Part shown: piece after piece, positions 36,763 through 45,808 of the stretch | How positions within the stretch are numbered: the first letter of the stretch is position 1 | Layout of the letters: each line of letters starts with the position of its first letter | Assembly (NCBI GenBank): GCA_018970545.1 | Contig: JAGWWC010000003.1 | Coordinates: 32,088 to 96,087, forward strand | DNA: 64,000 bases | Source: Betaproteobacteria bacterium | GTDB taxonomy: Bacteria; Pseudomonadota; Gammaproteobacteria; Burkholderiales; Burkholderiaceae_A | Reading direction: 5' to 3' | Made by a program: the position numbers and the translations under genes | The notes under the pieces: model-generated | What the model saw: the letters and a program-made list of their open reading frames with translations, nothing else | Database searches by the model: none | What the model was told of the DNA's origin: nothing

Positions 36763-36840
36763 TGGCCCAAAAATGTCAAAAAATTTTATTTTTCGGAATA
36801 TATTGTTTTAAAAAACGAAACCCAATAAGATTTTGGGCCA
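36763..36840. promoter_or_regulatory. Long-range inverted repeat between xsc and iclR
   Basis: TGGCCCAAAA (36763-36772) and TTTTGGGCCA (36831-36840) are perfect 10-base complements 58 bases apart, the second ending on the A of the iclR ATG. The sequence between is strongly AT-rich. It may be paired operator half-sites for the IclR protein and controls two divergent promoters. Confidence 0.5.
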
Positions 36841-37655
36841 TGAATCTACCCGCTGAACGCCTAATGGTCCGGATCGATGGGGACACCCCAAATCTCCGGC
36901 TCTTTGCCCTCTTGGAAGTAATCGCCCAGAAGGACGCACCGTTTAGCCTACAGGCCATTGTCGATGACACCGGCTTGCCCAAACCCACCCTGCACCGCAT
37001 GCTGTCTCAGTTGGAGTCGGCCGGCATCTTGCAGCGCGATGGAAATGGCCGTCACTACAGCACAGGCCAGCGGCTTGTGAGACTCGCTGAGAGCCTGTTG
37101 CTCAACAGCACCACCCGCGGTGCACGGCACGCGATTTTGCGCAGGCTCGTGGAGGCCGTGGGCGAAAGTTGCAACCTCACTGCATTTTCCGGCAACGAAG
37201 TGCTCTATCTTGATCGCGTCGAGACTGCTGCGCCGCTTCGTTTTACTCTGCACCCCGGCTCGCGGGTTCCGGCCCATAGCTCAGCGACCGGCAAACTGTT
37301 TCTCAGTCAGATGGCGCCCGTTCAGCGGCGACGGCTGTTAACCGCCGTACCGTTAGAGTCCTTCACCGCAAACACGATCACCTCTGTGGAGGCTCTGGAA
37401 TCTGAGCTCGATCGCGTCAAAGGACTGGGGTATGCCTTTGACAATGAGGAGTTTCTTCCTGGACTGATCTGCTTAGGCGTGTTGGTGCCATCGACACGCG
37501 GCACCTCCAATATGGGTATCGCCTTGCAAGCCCCCGTCATGCGCTGCTCAAAAGAGAAAGCCCTGGCTTTATTGCCCACGTTACAAGAGGCTGCCGAGGC
37601 GATCGCGAGAATCAATCACGATGCTGCGCCGGAGGCTGCAATCGATGATGAATAA
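36840..37655 (+). CDS. IclR-family transcriptional regulator
   Basis: Regulator of about 271 residues from the ATG at 36840. The N-terminal winged helix contains SLQAIVDDTGLPKPTLHRML; the C-terminal IclR effector domain includes GSRVPAHSSATGKLFLSQ. It is divergent from xsc and first in an operon of seven overlapping or adjacent genes ending with soeC. It probably responds to a sulfonate or acyl intermediate and controls both directions from the AT-rich region at 36681-36839. Its stop overlaps the next gene start by 11 bases. Confidence 0.87.
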   Translation: MNLPAERLMVRIDGDTPNLRLFALLEVIAQKDAPFSLQAIVDDTGLPKPTLHRMLSQLESAGILQRDGNGRHYSTGQRLVRLAESLLLNSTTRGARHAILRRLVEAVGESCNLTAFSGNEVLYLDRVETAAPLRFTLHPGSRVPAHSSATGKLFLSQMAPVQRRRLLTAVPLESFTANTITSVEALESELDRVKGLGYAFDNEEFLPGLICLGVLVPSTRGTSNMGIALQAPVMRCSKEKALALLPTLQEAAEAIARINHDAAPEAAIDDE

Positions 37656-38649
37656 AGTTGAGGAGCTCTCGCCCACGGTCGAAGTCAATGCCCGATCGCT
37701 ATTTGGAATTGACACCAACATGCGGATTCCGGCATTCGCTTCCCGTACTGAACACGTACCAGAGATTGATCCCGTCTACCGCTTTCAGCCAGATGTCACG
37801 ATGGCCATACTGTCTGGCCTTGTATTTAATCGTCGAGTAGCGATTCAGGGGCCACACGGCACCGGAAAATCCACCCATATCGAGCAAGTCGCTGCGCGAC
37901 TGAACTGGCCCTGTATTCGGGTCAACCTCGATGGCCACGTCAGTCGCCTCGATCTGGTAGGCAAGGATGTCATCACCCTTCGTGAAGGCAAGCAGGTCAC
38001 TGAGTTTCAAGAGGGTATCCTGCCCTGGGCCCTGCAGCGCCCGATAGCCCTTGTATTCGACGAATACGATGCGGGCCGACCGGAGGTCATGTTCGTGATT
38101 CAGCGGGTGCTGGAACGAGAGGGCAGCTTTACCCTGTTGGACCAAAAGCAAGTCATTCGGCCCCACCCTTTCTTTCGGCTTTTTGCAACGATGAACACTC
38201 TTGGTCAGGGCGATGCGCTTGGACTGTACCGCGGCACACAACGCTTAAATCACGGCCAACTCGACCGATGGAATCTGATGGCCTCTTTGGACTATCTGAG
38301 CCCAAACGAGGAGCTTGAAATTGTCATTGCGCGCGTACCTGCAATGGCCAGTCCCGCCGGCCAAGAGACCGTTCGCGCGATGGTGGCGCTCGCAGGAATG
38401 ACACGAAAGGGGTTTTCGGTGGGGGATCTCTCCATCCTCATGTCGCCGCGTACCGTGATGAGCTGGGCCGAGAATCTTCAGATTTTTGGTGACTTAAAAC
38501 GCTCCTTTCATCTCTCCTTTGTGAATAAATGTGAACCGACTGAGCGTGCCATTGTTGGGGAATACTTCCAGCGATGCTTTGATCAGGAACTCTTCGAAGC
38601 TGAGGCAGTTCCCATCCGCTCTCCGGCAGGTCCGCCCCATGCGAGTTGA
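37645..38649 (+). CDS. CobS-like AAA+ ATPase
   Basis: MoxR/CobS-type AAA+ protein, about 334 residues from the ATG at 37645 (GGAGG 9 bases upstream, within the iclR end). It carries Walker A GPHGTGKSTH, VNLDGHVSRLDLVGKD, Walker B ALVFDEYDAGRPEVMFVIQR, and MSPRTVMSWAENLQIFGD, all very similar to cobaltochelatase CobS. No cobN or other cobalamin genes occur in the window. Paired with the VWA protein that follows, it resembles metal-centre insertion machines (CobST, NorQD, CoxDE). In this operon the molybdenum enzyme SoeA is a plausible client. That role is inference. Confidence 0.85.
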   Translation: MMNKVEELSPTVEVNARSLFGIDTNMRIPAFASRTEHVPEIDPVYRFQPDVTMAILSGLVFNRRVAIQGPHGTGKSTHIEQVAARLNWPCIRVNLDGHVSRLDLVGKDVITLREGKQVTEFQEGILPWALQRPIALVFDEYDAGRPEVMFVIQRVLEREGSFTLLDQKQVIRPHPFFRLFATMNTLGQGDALGLYRGTQRLNHGQLDRWNLMASLDYLSPNEELEIVIARVPAMASPAGQETVRAMVALAGMTRKGFSVGDLSILMSPRTVMSWAENLQIFGDLKRSFHLSFVNKCEPTERAIVGEYFQRCFDQELFEAEAVPIRSPAGPPHAS

Positions 38650-40333
38650 TGCCACCTCCGAGGGCATTGGGGGCGCAATCGTGCGGACCATCACGGGAAA
38701 TCCCAACCTTCAGTGGACCGGTAGAACGCTGTACGACGGCGTAGAGCCTGTTGCACTGCGCTCCGCACATCATCAAGACATCGCCGATGCATGGCCCGGG
38801 CAGCGCGGGCTGCTCGACGGTGCGGCGCTTCGGCTGTTGTTGAGTGATTGCTCGCTCTATGATCTTCATGCACCCACTGATGAGACCGAGCTTTTCGTCT
38901 TTGAATTACTTGAACAACTCAGGGTCGAGAGCCTCGCGCCAAGCACGCTTCCCGGCCTGCGTGGAAATCTCCAAAAACATTTCCTACAGTGGGCAGAGGA
39001 CTTTATGAACTCCGGCCTGACCGAGACTGGTCTGGGTATTTTGCTGTTCACCATCGCCGGGATGAGTTGGTCGAGACTCAACGGACACGAGGTTCCCGAT
39101 CGGATGGGGGACCTCATGGAGGCAACGCGTGCCAACATCTCGCCAGCGCTTGGCGCGGATCTGGCCGGACTGAAGGTCCACGCAGCGTGTCAGGCACTAT
39201 TTATTCCGCATGCACTGGCCATCAGCCGCTGGGTAAGCGAAACGTGCAAAACCGCCCTGGCTGACGCAGCAGGGCAGCAAAAGCCATTTAAGAGCAGAAA
39301 TCATTTTATGCTGCGGCTGACAAGGCCGCACGATCAATCCCCCACACCCCCGGTGGCGATCAGCGGGGAGAGTGCCAGTTGGCAGGCCAGCCACCAGCGG
39401 TATCGAGTCTTTACGAAAGCCTATGACGCCGAATCTCATGCGATCAATTTAATTCGTCTCGCCCAACGTTCTGAAATCCGACAACAAATGGATGTTGAGC
39501 TTGCCGAGTTACGCCTGAACATTCCACGACTCGCCCGCCTACTCAAATCTCGGCTCTCGTGCCCGAATCAGAACCATTGGATTTTTGGTCTCGAAAACGG
39601 CTTCATCGACGCCTCTCGACTCGCACAGATCGTCAGTGATCCGAGCCAGCGAGATATTTTCAAAGCGGAGCGACAAGCCGCTGATGTTGACGCTGCGGTC
39701 ACCCTCTTGATCGACTGTTCGGGTTCGATGAAGGCGCATGCCAACGCCCTATCGTTGCTCATCGACGCGCTTGGCCGCGCCTTTGATACAGCCGGCATCC
39801 CCATCGAAATTTTAGGCTTCTCCACCCGATCCTGGAACGGCGGCCGAGCCCAGAGAGATTGGCAGCGTGCAGGCCGCCCACCGCTACCGGGGAGGTTAAA
39901 CGAAATTCAGCACCTTATTTTCAAGGCAAGCCATGAGGTCTGGCGACGTGGCCGTCAGGGCCTGGCTGGACTGAGAAAATTCGACTTGTTTCGCGAGGGA
40001 ATCGATGGTGAGGCCCTGCAATGGGCGGCGCAGCGTCTGTTGGCACTTCCTGTCTCACGAAAAATTCTAATGGTGATCTCAGATGGCTGTCCGATGGACA
40101 GCGCAACCCACCAGTCCAACGACAATCATTACCTTGATGCCCACCTGCGCGCAGTCGTGAGCGATCTGGAAGCCGAAGGCTCAATCGAGCTCTATGGGCT
40201 GGGAGTCGGCCTTGATCTTGGCTGCTTTTATCGCCATCGACTGGCGATCGATCTCAGCGAAGGAATCTCGGAGGCACTCCTGCTCCAAATCGCTGACATG
40301 ATGACTGCTGGTTATGCTCAACACCGACACTGA
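38639..40333 (+). CDS. CobT-like VWA-domain protein
   Basis: Partner of the CobS-like ATPase, about 564 residues from the ATG at 38639, which overlaps the upstream stop. The C-terminal von Willebrand A domain has the metal-site motif LLIDCSGSMKAH near residue 365, then ISDGCPMDSA and the CobT-like ending NHYLDAHLRAVVSDLEAEGS. The N-terminal half is helical-looking and I do not recognise it; the long acidic linker of true CobT is not visible. It overlaps pta by 20 bases. Together with the ATPase it may load or activate a metal enzyme, possibly SoeA. Confidence 0.8.
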   Translation: MRVDATSEGIGGAIVRTITGNPNLQWTGRTLYDGVEPVALRSAHHQDIADAWPGQRGLLDGAALRLLLSDCSLYDLHAPTDETELFVFELLEQLRVESLAPSTLPGLRGNLQKHFLQWAEDFMNSGLTETGLGILLFTIAGMSWSRLNGHEVPDRMGDLMEATRANISPALGADLAGLKVHAACQALFIPHALAISRWVSETCKTALADAAGQQKPFKSRNHFMLRLTRPHDQSPTPPVAISGESASWQASHQRYRVFTKAYDAESHAINLIRLAQRSEIRQQMDVELAELRLNIPRLARLLKSRLSCPNQNHWIFGLENGFIDASRLAQIVSDPSQRDIFKAERQAADVDAAVTLLIDCSGSMKAHANALSLLIDALGRAFDTAGIPIEILGFSTRSWNGGRAQRDWQRAGRPPLPGRLNEIQHLIFKASHEVWRRGRQGLAGLRKFDLFREGIDGEALQWAAQRLLALPVSRKILMVISDGCPMDSATHQSNDNHYLDAHLRAVVSDLEAEGSIELYGLGVGLDLGCFYRHRLAIDLSEGISEALLLQIADMMTAGYAQHRH

Positions 40334-41270
40334 ACGCAAAATGGAAGCCGAAAAACGCATTCATAAAAGACTGGCGGCAATCATTGCTGCGGAGCAGACT
40401 CAACTCACTCTCGGAGTCGTCTATCCCTGTGATGCTGCATCTCTAGAATCTGCGCTGCAGATTCACGCGCATCGACTGGCAAAAGTAGTGCTGGTAGGCC
40501 CGCCCGAGGCCATCCATGCCGCGGCCAAAGCAAGCCAACTCAATCTTTCGGACCTTGAGATTGTGGCAACCCCATCCGATCCAAAAGCTGCAGCAAGTAT
40601 TGGGGCATCCTGGGCCGGCCGAGGCGAACTGGCGGTACTGATGAAGGGGTCCCTTCACACCGATGAATTTATGGGAGCCATTGTCAGCAAGGAGGCGGGG
40701 CTGCGCACCGATGCCCGAATCAGTCACGTCATGGTCTGCGATATTCCGGCGTACCATAAGCTGCTTTCACTCACCGACTGCGTGGTCAATATCGCCCCCA
40801 ACCTTGAGCAAAAAAAACATATCCTCACCAATGGCGTTCGTTTCCAAATTTCCCTCGGATGCCAGGAGCCAAAAGTGGGCATCGTCACAGCGGTTGAGAC
40901 GGTCAACCCATCGATACCAGCGACTGTCGATGCCGCAGCGCTCGTCGAATTTGGCCAATCCAACGGGTTTCCAAAATCGATAGTGGCGGGGCCTTTTGGT
41001 TTTGACAATGTCATTTCGAAAGAATCAGCGCGTATCAAACACATCTCGTCGAGCGTCTGCGGCGACCCCGACCTGATCCTTCTGCCCGACCTTCATTCGG
41101 CCAATATTTTGTACAAATCACTTGTCTACCTGGCTCAGGCGGCCTGTGCAGGTGTCGTGGTCGGCGCCCGTATTCCCGTAGTCTTGACCTCGCGGTCTGA
41201 GTCTTTATTCTCCCGGCTTGCCTCCGTTGCTGTTGCAATACGTTCAGCACGCCATCCGTATCCGAATTGA
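40314..41270 (+). CDS. pta: Phosphate acetyltransferase (Pta/Ptb family)
   Basis: Phosphate acetyl/butyryltransferase, 318 residues, the short form without the N-terminal regulatory domain. It converts the acetyl phosphate made by Xsc to acetyl-CoA. Marks: KVVLVGPPEAIHAAAKA, VLMKGSLHTDEFMG and the C-terminal LAQAACAGVVVGARIPVVLTSR. The start at 40314 overlaps the CobT-like gene; ATG 40341 is an alternative. Pta genes are regular neighbours of xsc, which here lies on the other side of iclR and the CobST-like genes. Confidence 0.86.
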   Translation: MLNTDTERKMEAEKRIHKRLAAIIAAEQTQLTLGVVYPCDAASLESALQIHAHRLAKVVLVGPPEAIHAAAKASQLNLSDLEIVATPSDPKAAASIGASWAGRGELAVLMKGSLHTDEFMGAIVSKEAGLRTDARISHVMVCDIPAYHKLLSLTDCVVNIAPNLEQKKHILTNGVRFQISLGCQEPKVGIVTAVETVNPSIPATVDAAALVEFGQSNGFPKSIVAGPFGFDNVISKESARIKHISSSVCGDPDLILLPDLHSANILYKSLVYLAQAACAGVVVGARIPVVLTSRSESLFSRLASVAVAIRSARHPYPN

Positions 41271-41284
41271 TCAAAGAGCCTTTC

Positions 41285-44200
41285 ATGTTCAACACCACCA
41301 GCAATACACCACTCCATGATCCTTTGAGTAGCTCAGTGCCAGGCACAACCGAAATCAAGACCACCACCTGCTATATGTGCGCATGTCGCTGCGGTATTCG
41401 GGTTCATCTGCGCGATGGCGAAATTCGCTACATTGATGGAAATCCTGAGCATCCTCTGAATCAGGGTGTCATCTGCGCAAAAGGCTCCTCGGGCATCATG
41501 AAGCAAAAATCTCCCGCCCGGCTGACCCGACCGTTGCGTCGCATTGCTGGCCGCGATCGTGGAGAATCGGCTTTTGAAGAAATTTCCTGGGAAGAGGCGT
41601 TTGCCATGCTCGAAAAACGCCTGGCGCACATCCGATCCACCGACCCGAAACGGTTTGCATTGTTTACCGGCCGTGACCAAATGCAGGCCCTGACCGGCCT
41701 CTTCGCCCGGCAATTTGGAACGCCGAACTATGCCGCCCACGGAGGCTTTTGCTCAGTGAATATGGCAGCCGGAATGATTTACACCATCGGCGGAAGCTTT
41801 TGGGAGTTCGGTGGACCAGATCTTGAGCGCGCCAAGCTATTTGTGATGCTGGGAACTGCCGAAGACCACCACAGCAATCCGATGAAGGTTGCCCTATCAA
41901 AATTCAAGCGGTCCGGCGGTCGCTTCATCAGTATCAATCCGATTCGAACGGGATATTCAGCGATTGCCGATGAATGGATCCCAATTCGACCCGGAACCGA
42001 TGGCGCGCTATTGCTTGCATTGATTCATGAGCTGATCCGAGACGATCGTATTGACCACGAGTTTTTGAAAAAGTTTTCAAATGGTCCTGACTTGGTCTGT
42101 CTGGATGATTCTGGCGAAAACGGATTATTCCTGCGCGATCCTGAGCGAGAGGCGATCAACGATGACCTGCCGCAAAATAAATACGCCTGGGATGAAGTGC
42201 GTAACGTCCCCGTACCAAGAGAAACTGCCCAGACTGAACAGTTTGCCTTGACTGGTGAATTTGTCATGCCGGCTGGGCCCCATCGTGGAAAAAGGGTGGC
42301 AACCGCCTTTGAGCTGCTGCGTCGTGAAGTGGAGACTTGCACGCCTGAATGGGCTGGTTCCATCACTGGCGTCGCCCCATCCCGGATTCGCCTTCTGGCC
42401 AAGGAGCTTGCGCATGCCGCTTTTGAGCAGGCATTTGAACTGCCGATTGCCTGGACAGATGCCTGGGGCGGTCATCATGATGCAGTCGTCGGCCGGCCTG
42501 TCGCGTTTCATGCGATGCGCGGTCTTGCAGCGCACTCCAATGGGTTCCAGACCGTACGGGCGTTGGCGATCCTGATGAGCCTGCTGGGCACGATTGACCG
42601 GCCGGGTGGGTTTCGCCATAAGGCGCCTTATCCCCGCCAAACGCCCCCGAGAGTAAGAAATGTCTCTGATGAAACCCAGATCAAACCCAATACGCCGCTG
42701 GGCGCAGCCCCTTTGGGATTTCCCGCCCGGCCTGAGGATCTCTGTGTTGACATAAATGGACAACCGATTCGAATCGACAAAGCCTTTTCTTGGGAACATC
42801 CGCTATCGGCCCACGGGTTAATGCATAACGTGATCACGAACGCTGTGCATCAAGATCCCTACGCAATCGATACCCTCATGATTTTCATGGCCAACATGGC
42901 ATGGAATTCAACCATGAACACCACGTCCATTCGAGCGTTGCTCAATGAAAAGGATGCTGAAGGAAACTTCAAGATTCCGTTTTTAGTGGTCTGCGACGCC
43001 TTTGATTCGGAGATGGTTTCCTTTGCCGATCTGGTACTACCCGATACCACCTACCTCGAGCGTCATGATTGCATGAGCATTTTGGACCGACCGATATCAG
43101 AGTTTGATGGTCCGGTTGATGCTGTGCGTGTCCCGATCGTGCCGCCTCAGGGTGAATGCAAGCCCTTTCAGGAAGTCTTGATTGAATTGGCGTCACGGCT
43201 AAAGTTTCCAGCTTTTACCACCGCCGATGGCAGCCGAAAGTTCAAAGACTATCCCGATTTTATTGTTCGCTATGAAACTGCTCCCGGCTCAGGCATCGGA
43301 TTTTTATCAGGATGGCGGGGTCCCAACGGCGATCAGTCATTACGTGGTGAGCCAAATCCGAAACAATGGGAGATGTACGCCAGCAATAACTGTGTGCATC
43401 ACTACGAGATGCCAGTCGAGCATCACTACATGCGCAATTGGAACCGCGGCTACATGAAATTTGCTAAAGAAATGGGCCTGCGCCAAAAAGAAGACCCAAT
43501 TCAAATCGCGATTTACAGCGAAATTCTGCAGCACTTTCGCCATTCAGCTTCGGGCAAGCGGCCGGGAAGGCAGCCTCCGGACCACCTGCGCGCGCGGGTT
43601 GCGACTTATTTCAACCCCCTACCTTTTTGGTATGCCCCGCTTGAGTATGGCGCAACAGAGCTGGCCAACTACCCGCTCAACGCCGTCACGCAGCGGCCGA
43701 TGGCCATGTACCACTCCTGGGATTCACAGAATGCTTGGCTCAGACAAATCCATAGCCACAACTATCTTTTCATCAACCCTATCACCGCCAAGAGCGCCGG
43801 GATTGACGATGGCGGTTGGCTATGGGTCGAGTCACAGTGGGGAAAAGTGCGCTGCATGGGCCGCACCTCTGAGGCCGTCGAGCCCGGCACGGTCTGGACC
43901 TGGAATGCCATCGGAAAATCGGATGGCGCCTGGCACCTTCAGTCGGGTGCCGACGAAGCCCGCAAAGGATTTCTACTCAATCACCTCATCTCGGAAGACT
44001 TGCCTTTTGATGGTCCAGGCCGAATCAGTAACTCCGATCCCATCACGGGCCAGGCGGGCTGGTACGACGTGCGGGTTCGAATTCGCCCGGCCGGCGACGA
44101 TGAACCGAAAATCACTTATCCGCAGTCCCGGTCACCGTCGACTACCACCGCCGAGAGCACGCCCAAAGAACTGGCTTACTTTGCCGGGAGTTCAAAATGA
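41285..44200 (+). CDS. soeA: Sulfite dehydrogenase molybdenum subunit SoeA
   Basis: Large DMSO-reductase-family molybdoprotein, about 971 residues, that oxidises sulfite to sulfate at the cytoplasmic face. The N-terminal [4Fe-4S] site is TTTCYMCACRCGIRVHLRDG followed by VICAKGSSG; a candidate Mo ligand Cys lies in GGFCSVNMAAGM. Other family stretches are GSFWEFGGPDLERAKLFVM and TAEDHHSNPM. The length and these phrases fit SoeA as I recall it. No Tat signal is visible, consistent with a cytoplasmic enzyme. ATG 41285 with AAAGAG upstream is preferred to a TTG at 41267. soeB overlaps by four bases. Confidence 0.87.
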   Translation: MFNTTSNTPLHDPLSSSVPGTTEIKTTTCYMCACRCGIRVHLRDGEIRYIDGNPEHPLNQGVICAKGSSGIMKQKSPARLTRPLRRIAGRDRGESAFEEISWEEAFAMLEKRLAHIRSTDPKRFALFTGRDQMQALTGLFARQFGTPNYAAHGGFCSVNMAAGMIYTIGGSFWEFGGPDLERAKLFVMLGTAEDHHSNPMKVALSKFKRSGGRFISINPIRTGYSAIADEWIPIRPGTDGALLLALIHELIRDDRIDHEFLKKFSNGPDLVCLDDSGENGLFLRDPEREAINDDLPQNKYAWDEVRNVPVPRETAQTEQFALTGEFVMPAGPHRGKRVATAFELLRREVETCTPEWAGSITGVAPSRIRLLAKELAHAAFEQAFELPIAWTDAWGGHHDAVVGRPVAFHAMRGLAAHSNGFQTVRALAILMSLLGTIDRPGGFRHKAPYPRQTPPRVRNVSDETQIKPNTPLGAAPLGFPARPEDLCVDINGQPIRIDKAFSWEHPLSAHGLMHNVITNAVHQDPYAIDTLMIFMANMAWNSTMNTTSIRALLNEKDAEGNFKIPFLVVCDAFDSEMVSFADLVLPDTTYLERHDCMSILDRPISEFDGPVDAVRVPIVPPQGECKPFQEVLIELASRLKFPAFTTADGSRKFKDYPDFIVRYETAPGSGIGFLSGWRGPNGDQSLRGEPNPKQWEMYASNNCVHHYEMPVEHHYMRNWNRGYMKFAKEMGLRQKEDPIQIAIYSEILQHFRHSASGKRPGRQPPDHLRARVATYFNPLPFWYAPLEYGATELANYPLNAVTQRPMAMYHSWDSQNAWLRQIHSHNYLFINPITAKSAGIDDGGWLWVESQWGKVRCMGRTSEAVEPGTVWTWNAIGKSDGAWHLQSGADEARKGFLLNHLISEDLPFDGPGRISNSDPITGQAGWYDVRVRIRPAGDDEPKITYPQSRSPSTTTAESTPKELAYFAGSSK

Positions 44201-44865
44201 ATCAACCTGCTGAAAATCGTAAACAGCTCGCTCTGGTAATTGATCTGAACGTGTGCGTTGGATGTCACGCCTGCGTCACTTCCTGTAAGCAATGGAATAC
44301 CTCCGGTGCTGCCGGCCCGCTTTCCGATCAAAATCCATACGGAGCTGATCCCACTGGAACATTTTTCAATCGCGTTCAGACCTACGAGGCGGGTACCTTC
44401 CCCGATACCCAAACCATTCACTTCCCGAAGTCTTGCCTGCACTGCGAAGACCCCCCCTGTGTTCCGGTCTGCCCAACAGGTGCCAGCTATAAACGCGAGG
44501 AGGATGGGATCGTGCTGGTCGACTACGATAAGTGCATCGGCTGTAAATACTGTGCCTGGGCCTGTCCTTACGGTGCACGAGAGCTCGATGAATCTCGGCA
44601 AGTGATGACGAAATGCACCCTTTGTGTCGATCGTCTTTACGATAAGAGCCTGCCGGAGAAAGACCGGCAGCCCGCCTGTGTCATGGCCTGCCCAACACAG
44701 GCAAGAATTTTCGGCGATATTCACGACAGTCATTCCGAGGCGTCAAAAGCCATTCGGGAGCGCGGGGGCTATGCCCTCATGCCAGAGCACGAAACCCGGC
44801 CAGCCAATCACTACCTGCCGCGACAAATTACCCCGCCGCGTTACAGCGCCGGCCAAGAGGATTAG
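44197..44865 (+). CDS. soeB: Sulfite dehydrogenase iron-sulfur subunit SoeB
   Basis: Four-cluster ferredoxin-type subunit, 222 residues. Cysteine groups: CVGCHACVTSCKQWN, CLHCEDPPCVPVCPTGASY, CIGCKYCAWACPYGAREL and CTLCVDRL...CVMACPTQARIFGD. It passes electrons from the molybdenum subunit to the membrane anchor. It overlaps soeA by ATGA and is separated from soeC by one base. DmsB and PhsB relatives share this layout; the neighbouring SoeA decides the assignment. Confidence 0.88.
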   Translation: MNQPAENRKQLALVIDLNVCVGCHACVTSCKQWNTSGAAGPLSDQNPYGADPTGTFFNRVQTYEAGTFPDTQTIHFPKSCLHCEDPPCVPVCPTGASYKREEDGIVLVDYDKCIGCKYCAWACPYGARELDESRQVMTKCTLCVDRLYDKSLPEKDRQPACVMACPTQARIFGDIHDSHSEASKAIRERGGYALMPEHETRPANHYLPRQITPPRYSAGQED

Positions 44866-44866
44866 C

Positions 44867-45787
44867 ATGCATCCCGCATTTTCGGTGATTAGTTTCACAA
44901 CACTCTTGGGCGCGGCCCAAGGTCTGCTCGTCAGTCTAGCGACGCTCCAGATTTTTGGCGTGCCGATACCCGAATTGCCGATCTTGCTTGGGATCGCGAC
45001 CACGTTGTTGGTGCTCAGTCTCGGAGCGTCATTTCTTCATCTTGGCCATCCCGAGCGCGCCTGGCGAGCGGCGGCGATGTGGCGGACATCATGGCTATCT
45101 CGAGAAGTGATTGTTCTTCCAATTTTTATTCTTCTGGCGGGTGCCTGGACTGTACTTGAATTGATCGGACAGAAAGCCACCTGGATTCTAGTGCCTGTGA
45201 TTGTGGTGTCGCTTTTGCTTTGGCTATGCACTGCCATGATCTATGCTTGCTTGAAGTTCATTCAGGAATGGGCTCACCCCCTCACCCTCATGAATTACCT
45301 AGCACTGGGCCTGGCCTCGGGACTTGTTCTGCTGATCAGTCTGCTGACGCTCATGGCAGTTGACTCGCAACTCACAGCACAGTTGCACCCCTGGGCTATT
45401 GGATTGACGCTGATCGCACTCATCCTGCGTCAAATGAGCAGTATGCGAAATAAGGGCTTGAAACCAAAATCCAGCCTTCAGACCGCGACAGGAATCCGAG
45501 AGCCCCTGCTCGTTCAGAAATCGATGGGTATGTCAGCGGGTGCATTCAACACACGCGAGTTTTTCCACGGACAGACGGCCCTCTTTCTGAGGTATGTAAA
45601 AACGATCATGTGGGGGCTTTGCTTTGCAGTTCCATTAATTCTGCTGCTGCTCAGCCTGGCGACCGGAAGCACTTTGTTCGCCATCCTTGCTTTTCCGGTC
45701 CAGTATTTGGGCCTATTGGCTGAGCGTTGGTTATTCTTCGCCCAGGCCCGACATCCGCAGAATCTTTACTACCAAACGGTGTCGTGA
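44867..45787 (+). CDS. soeC: Sulfite dehydrogenase membrane anchor SoeC
   Basis: DmsC-like membrane protein of 306 residues with about eight hydrophobic helices. The ATG at 44867 follows AAGAGGATTAGC. Marks: HPAFSVISFTTLLGAAQGLL at the start, LGASFLHLGHPERAWRA, and SWLSREV, characteristic of this anchor family. It should deliver electrons from sulfite oxidation to the quinone pool. It ends the operon that starts with iclR; the next gene is convergent. Confidence 0.87.
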   Translation: MHPAFSVISFTTLLGAAQGLLVSLATLQIFGVPIPELPILLGIATTLLVLSLGASFLHLGHPERAWRAAAMWRTSWLSREVIVLPIFILLAGAWTVLELIGQKATWILVPVIVVSLLLWLCTAMIYACLKFIQEWAHPLTLMNYLALGLASGLVLLISLLTLMAVDSQLTAQLHPWAIGLTLIALILRQMSSMRNKGLKPKSSLQTATGIREPLLVQKSMGMSAGAFNTREFFHGQTALFLRYVKTIMWGLCFAVPLILLLLSLATGSTLFAILAFPVQYLGLLAERWLFFAQARHPQNLYYQTVS

Positions 45788-45808
45788 TCCGTCGAGTCAG
45801 AGTGGAAA

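Noticed and set aside
37645..40333. Aerobic cobalamin-synthesis cobaltochelatase subunits CobS/CobT
   Set aside because: High similarity, but no cobN or other cob gene is present and the pair is embedded between iclR and pta-soeABC; called CobST-like only.
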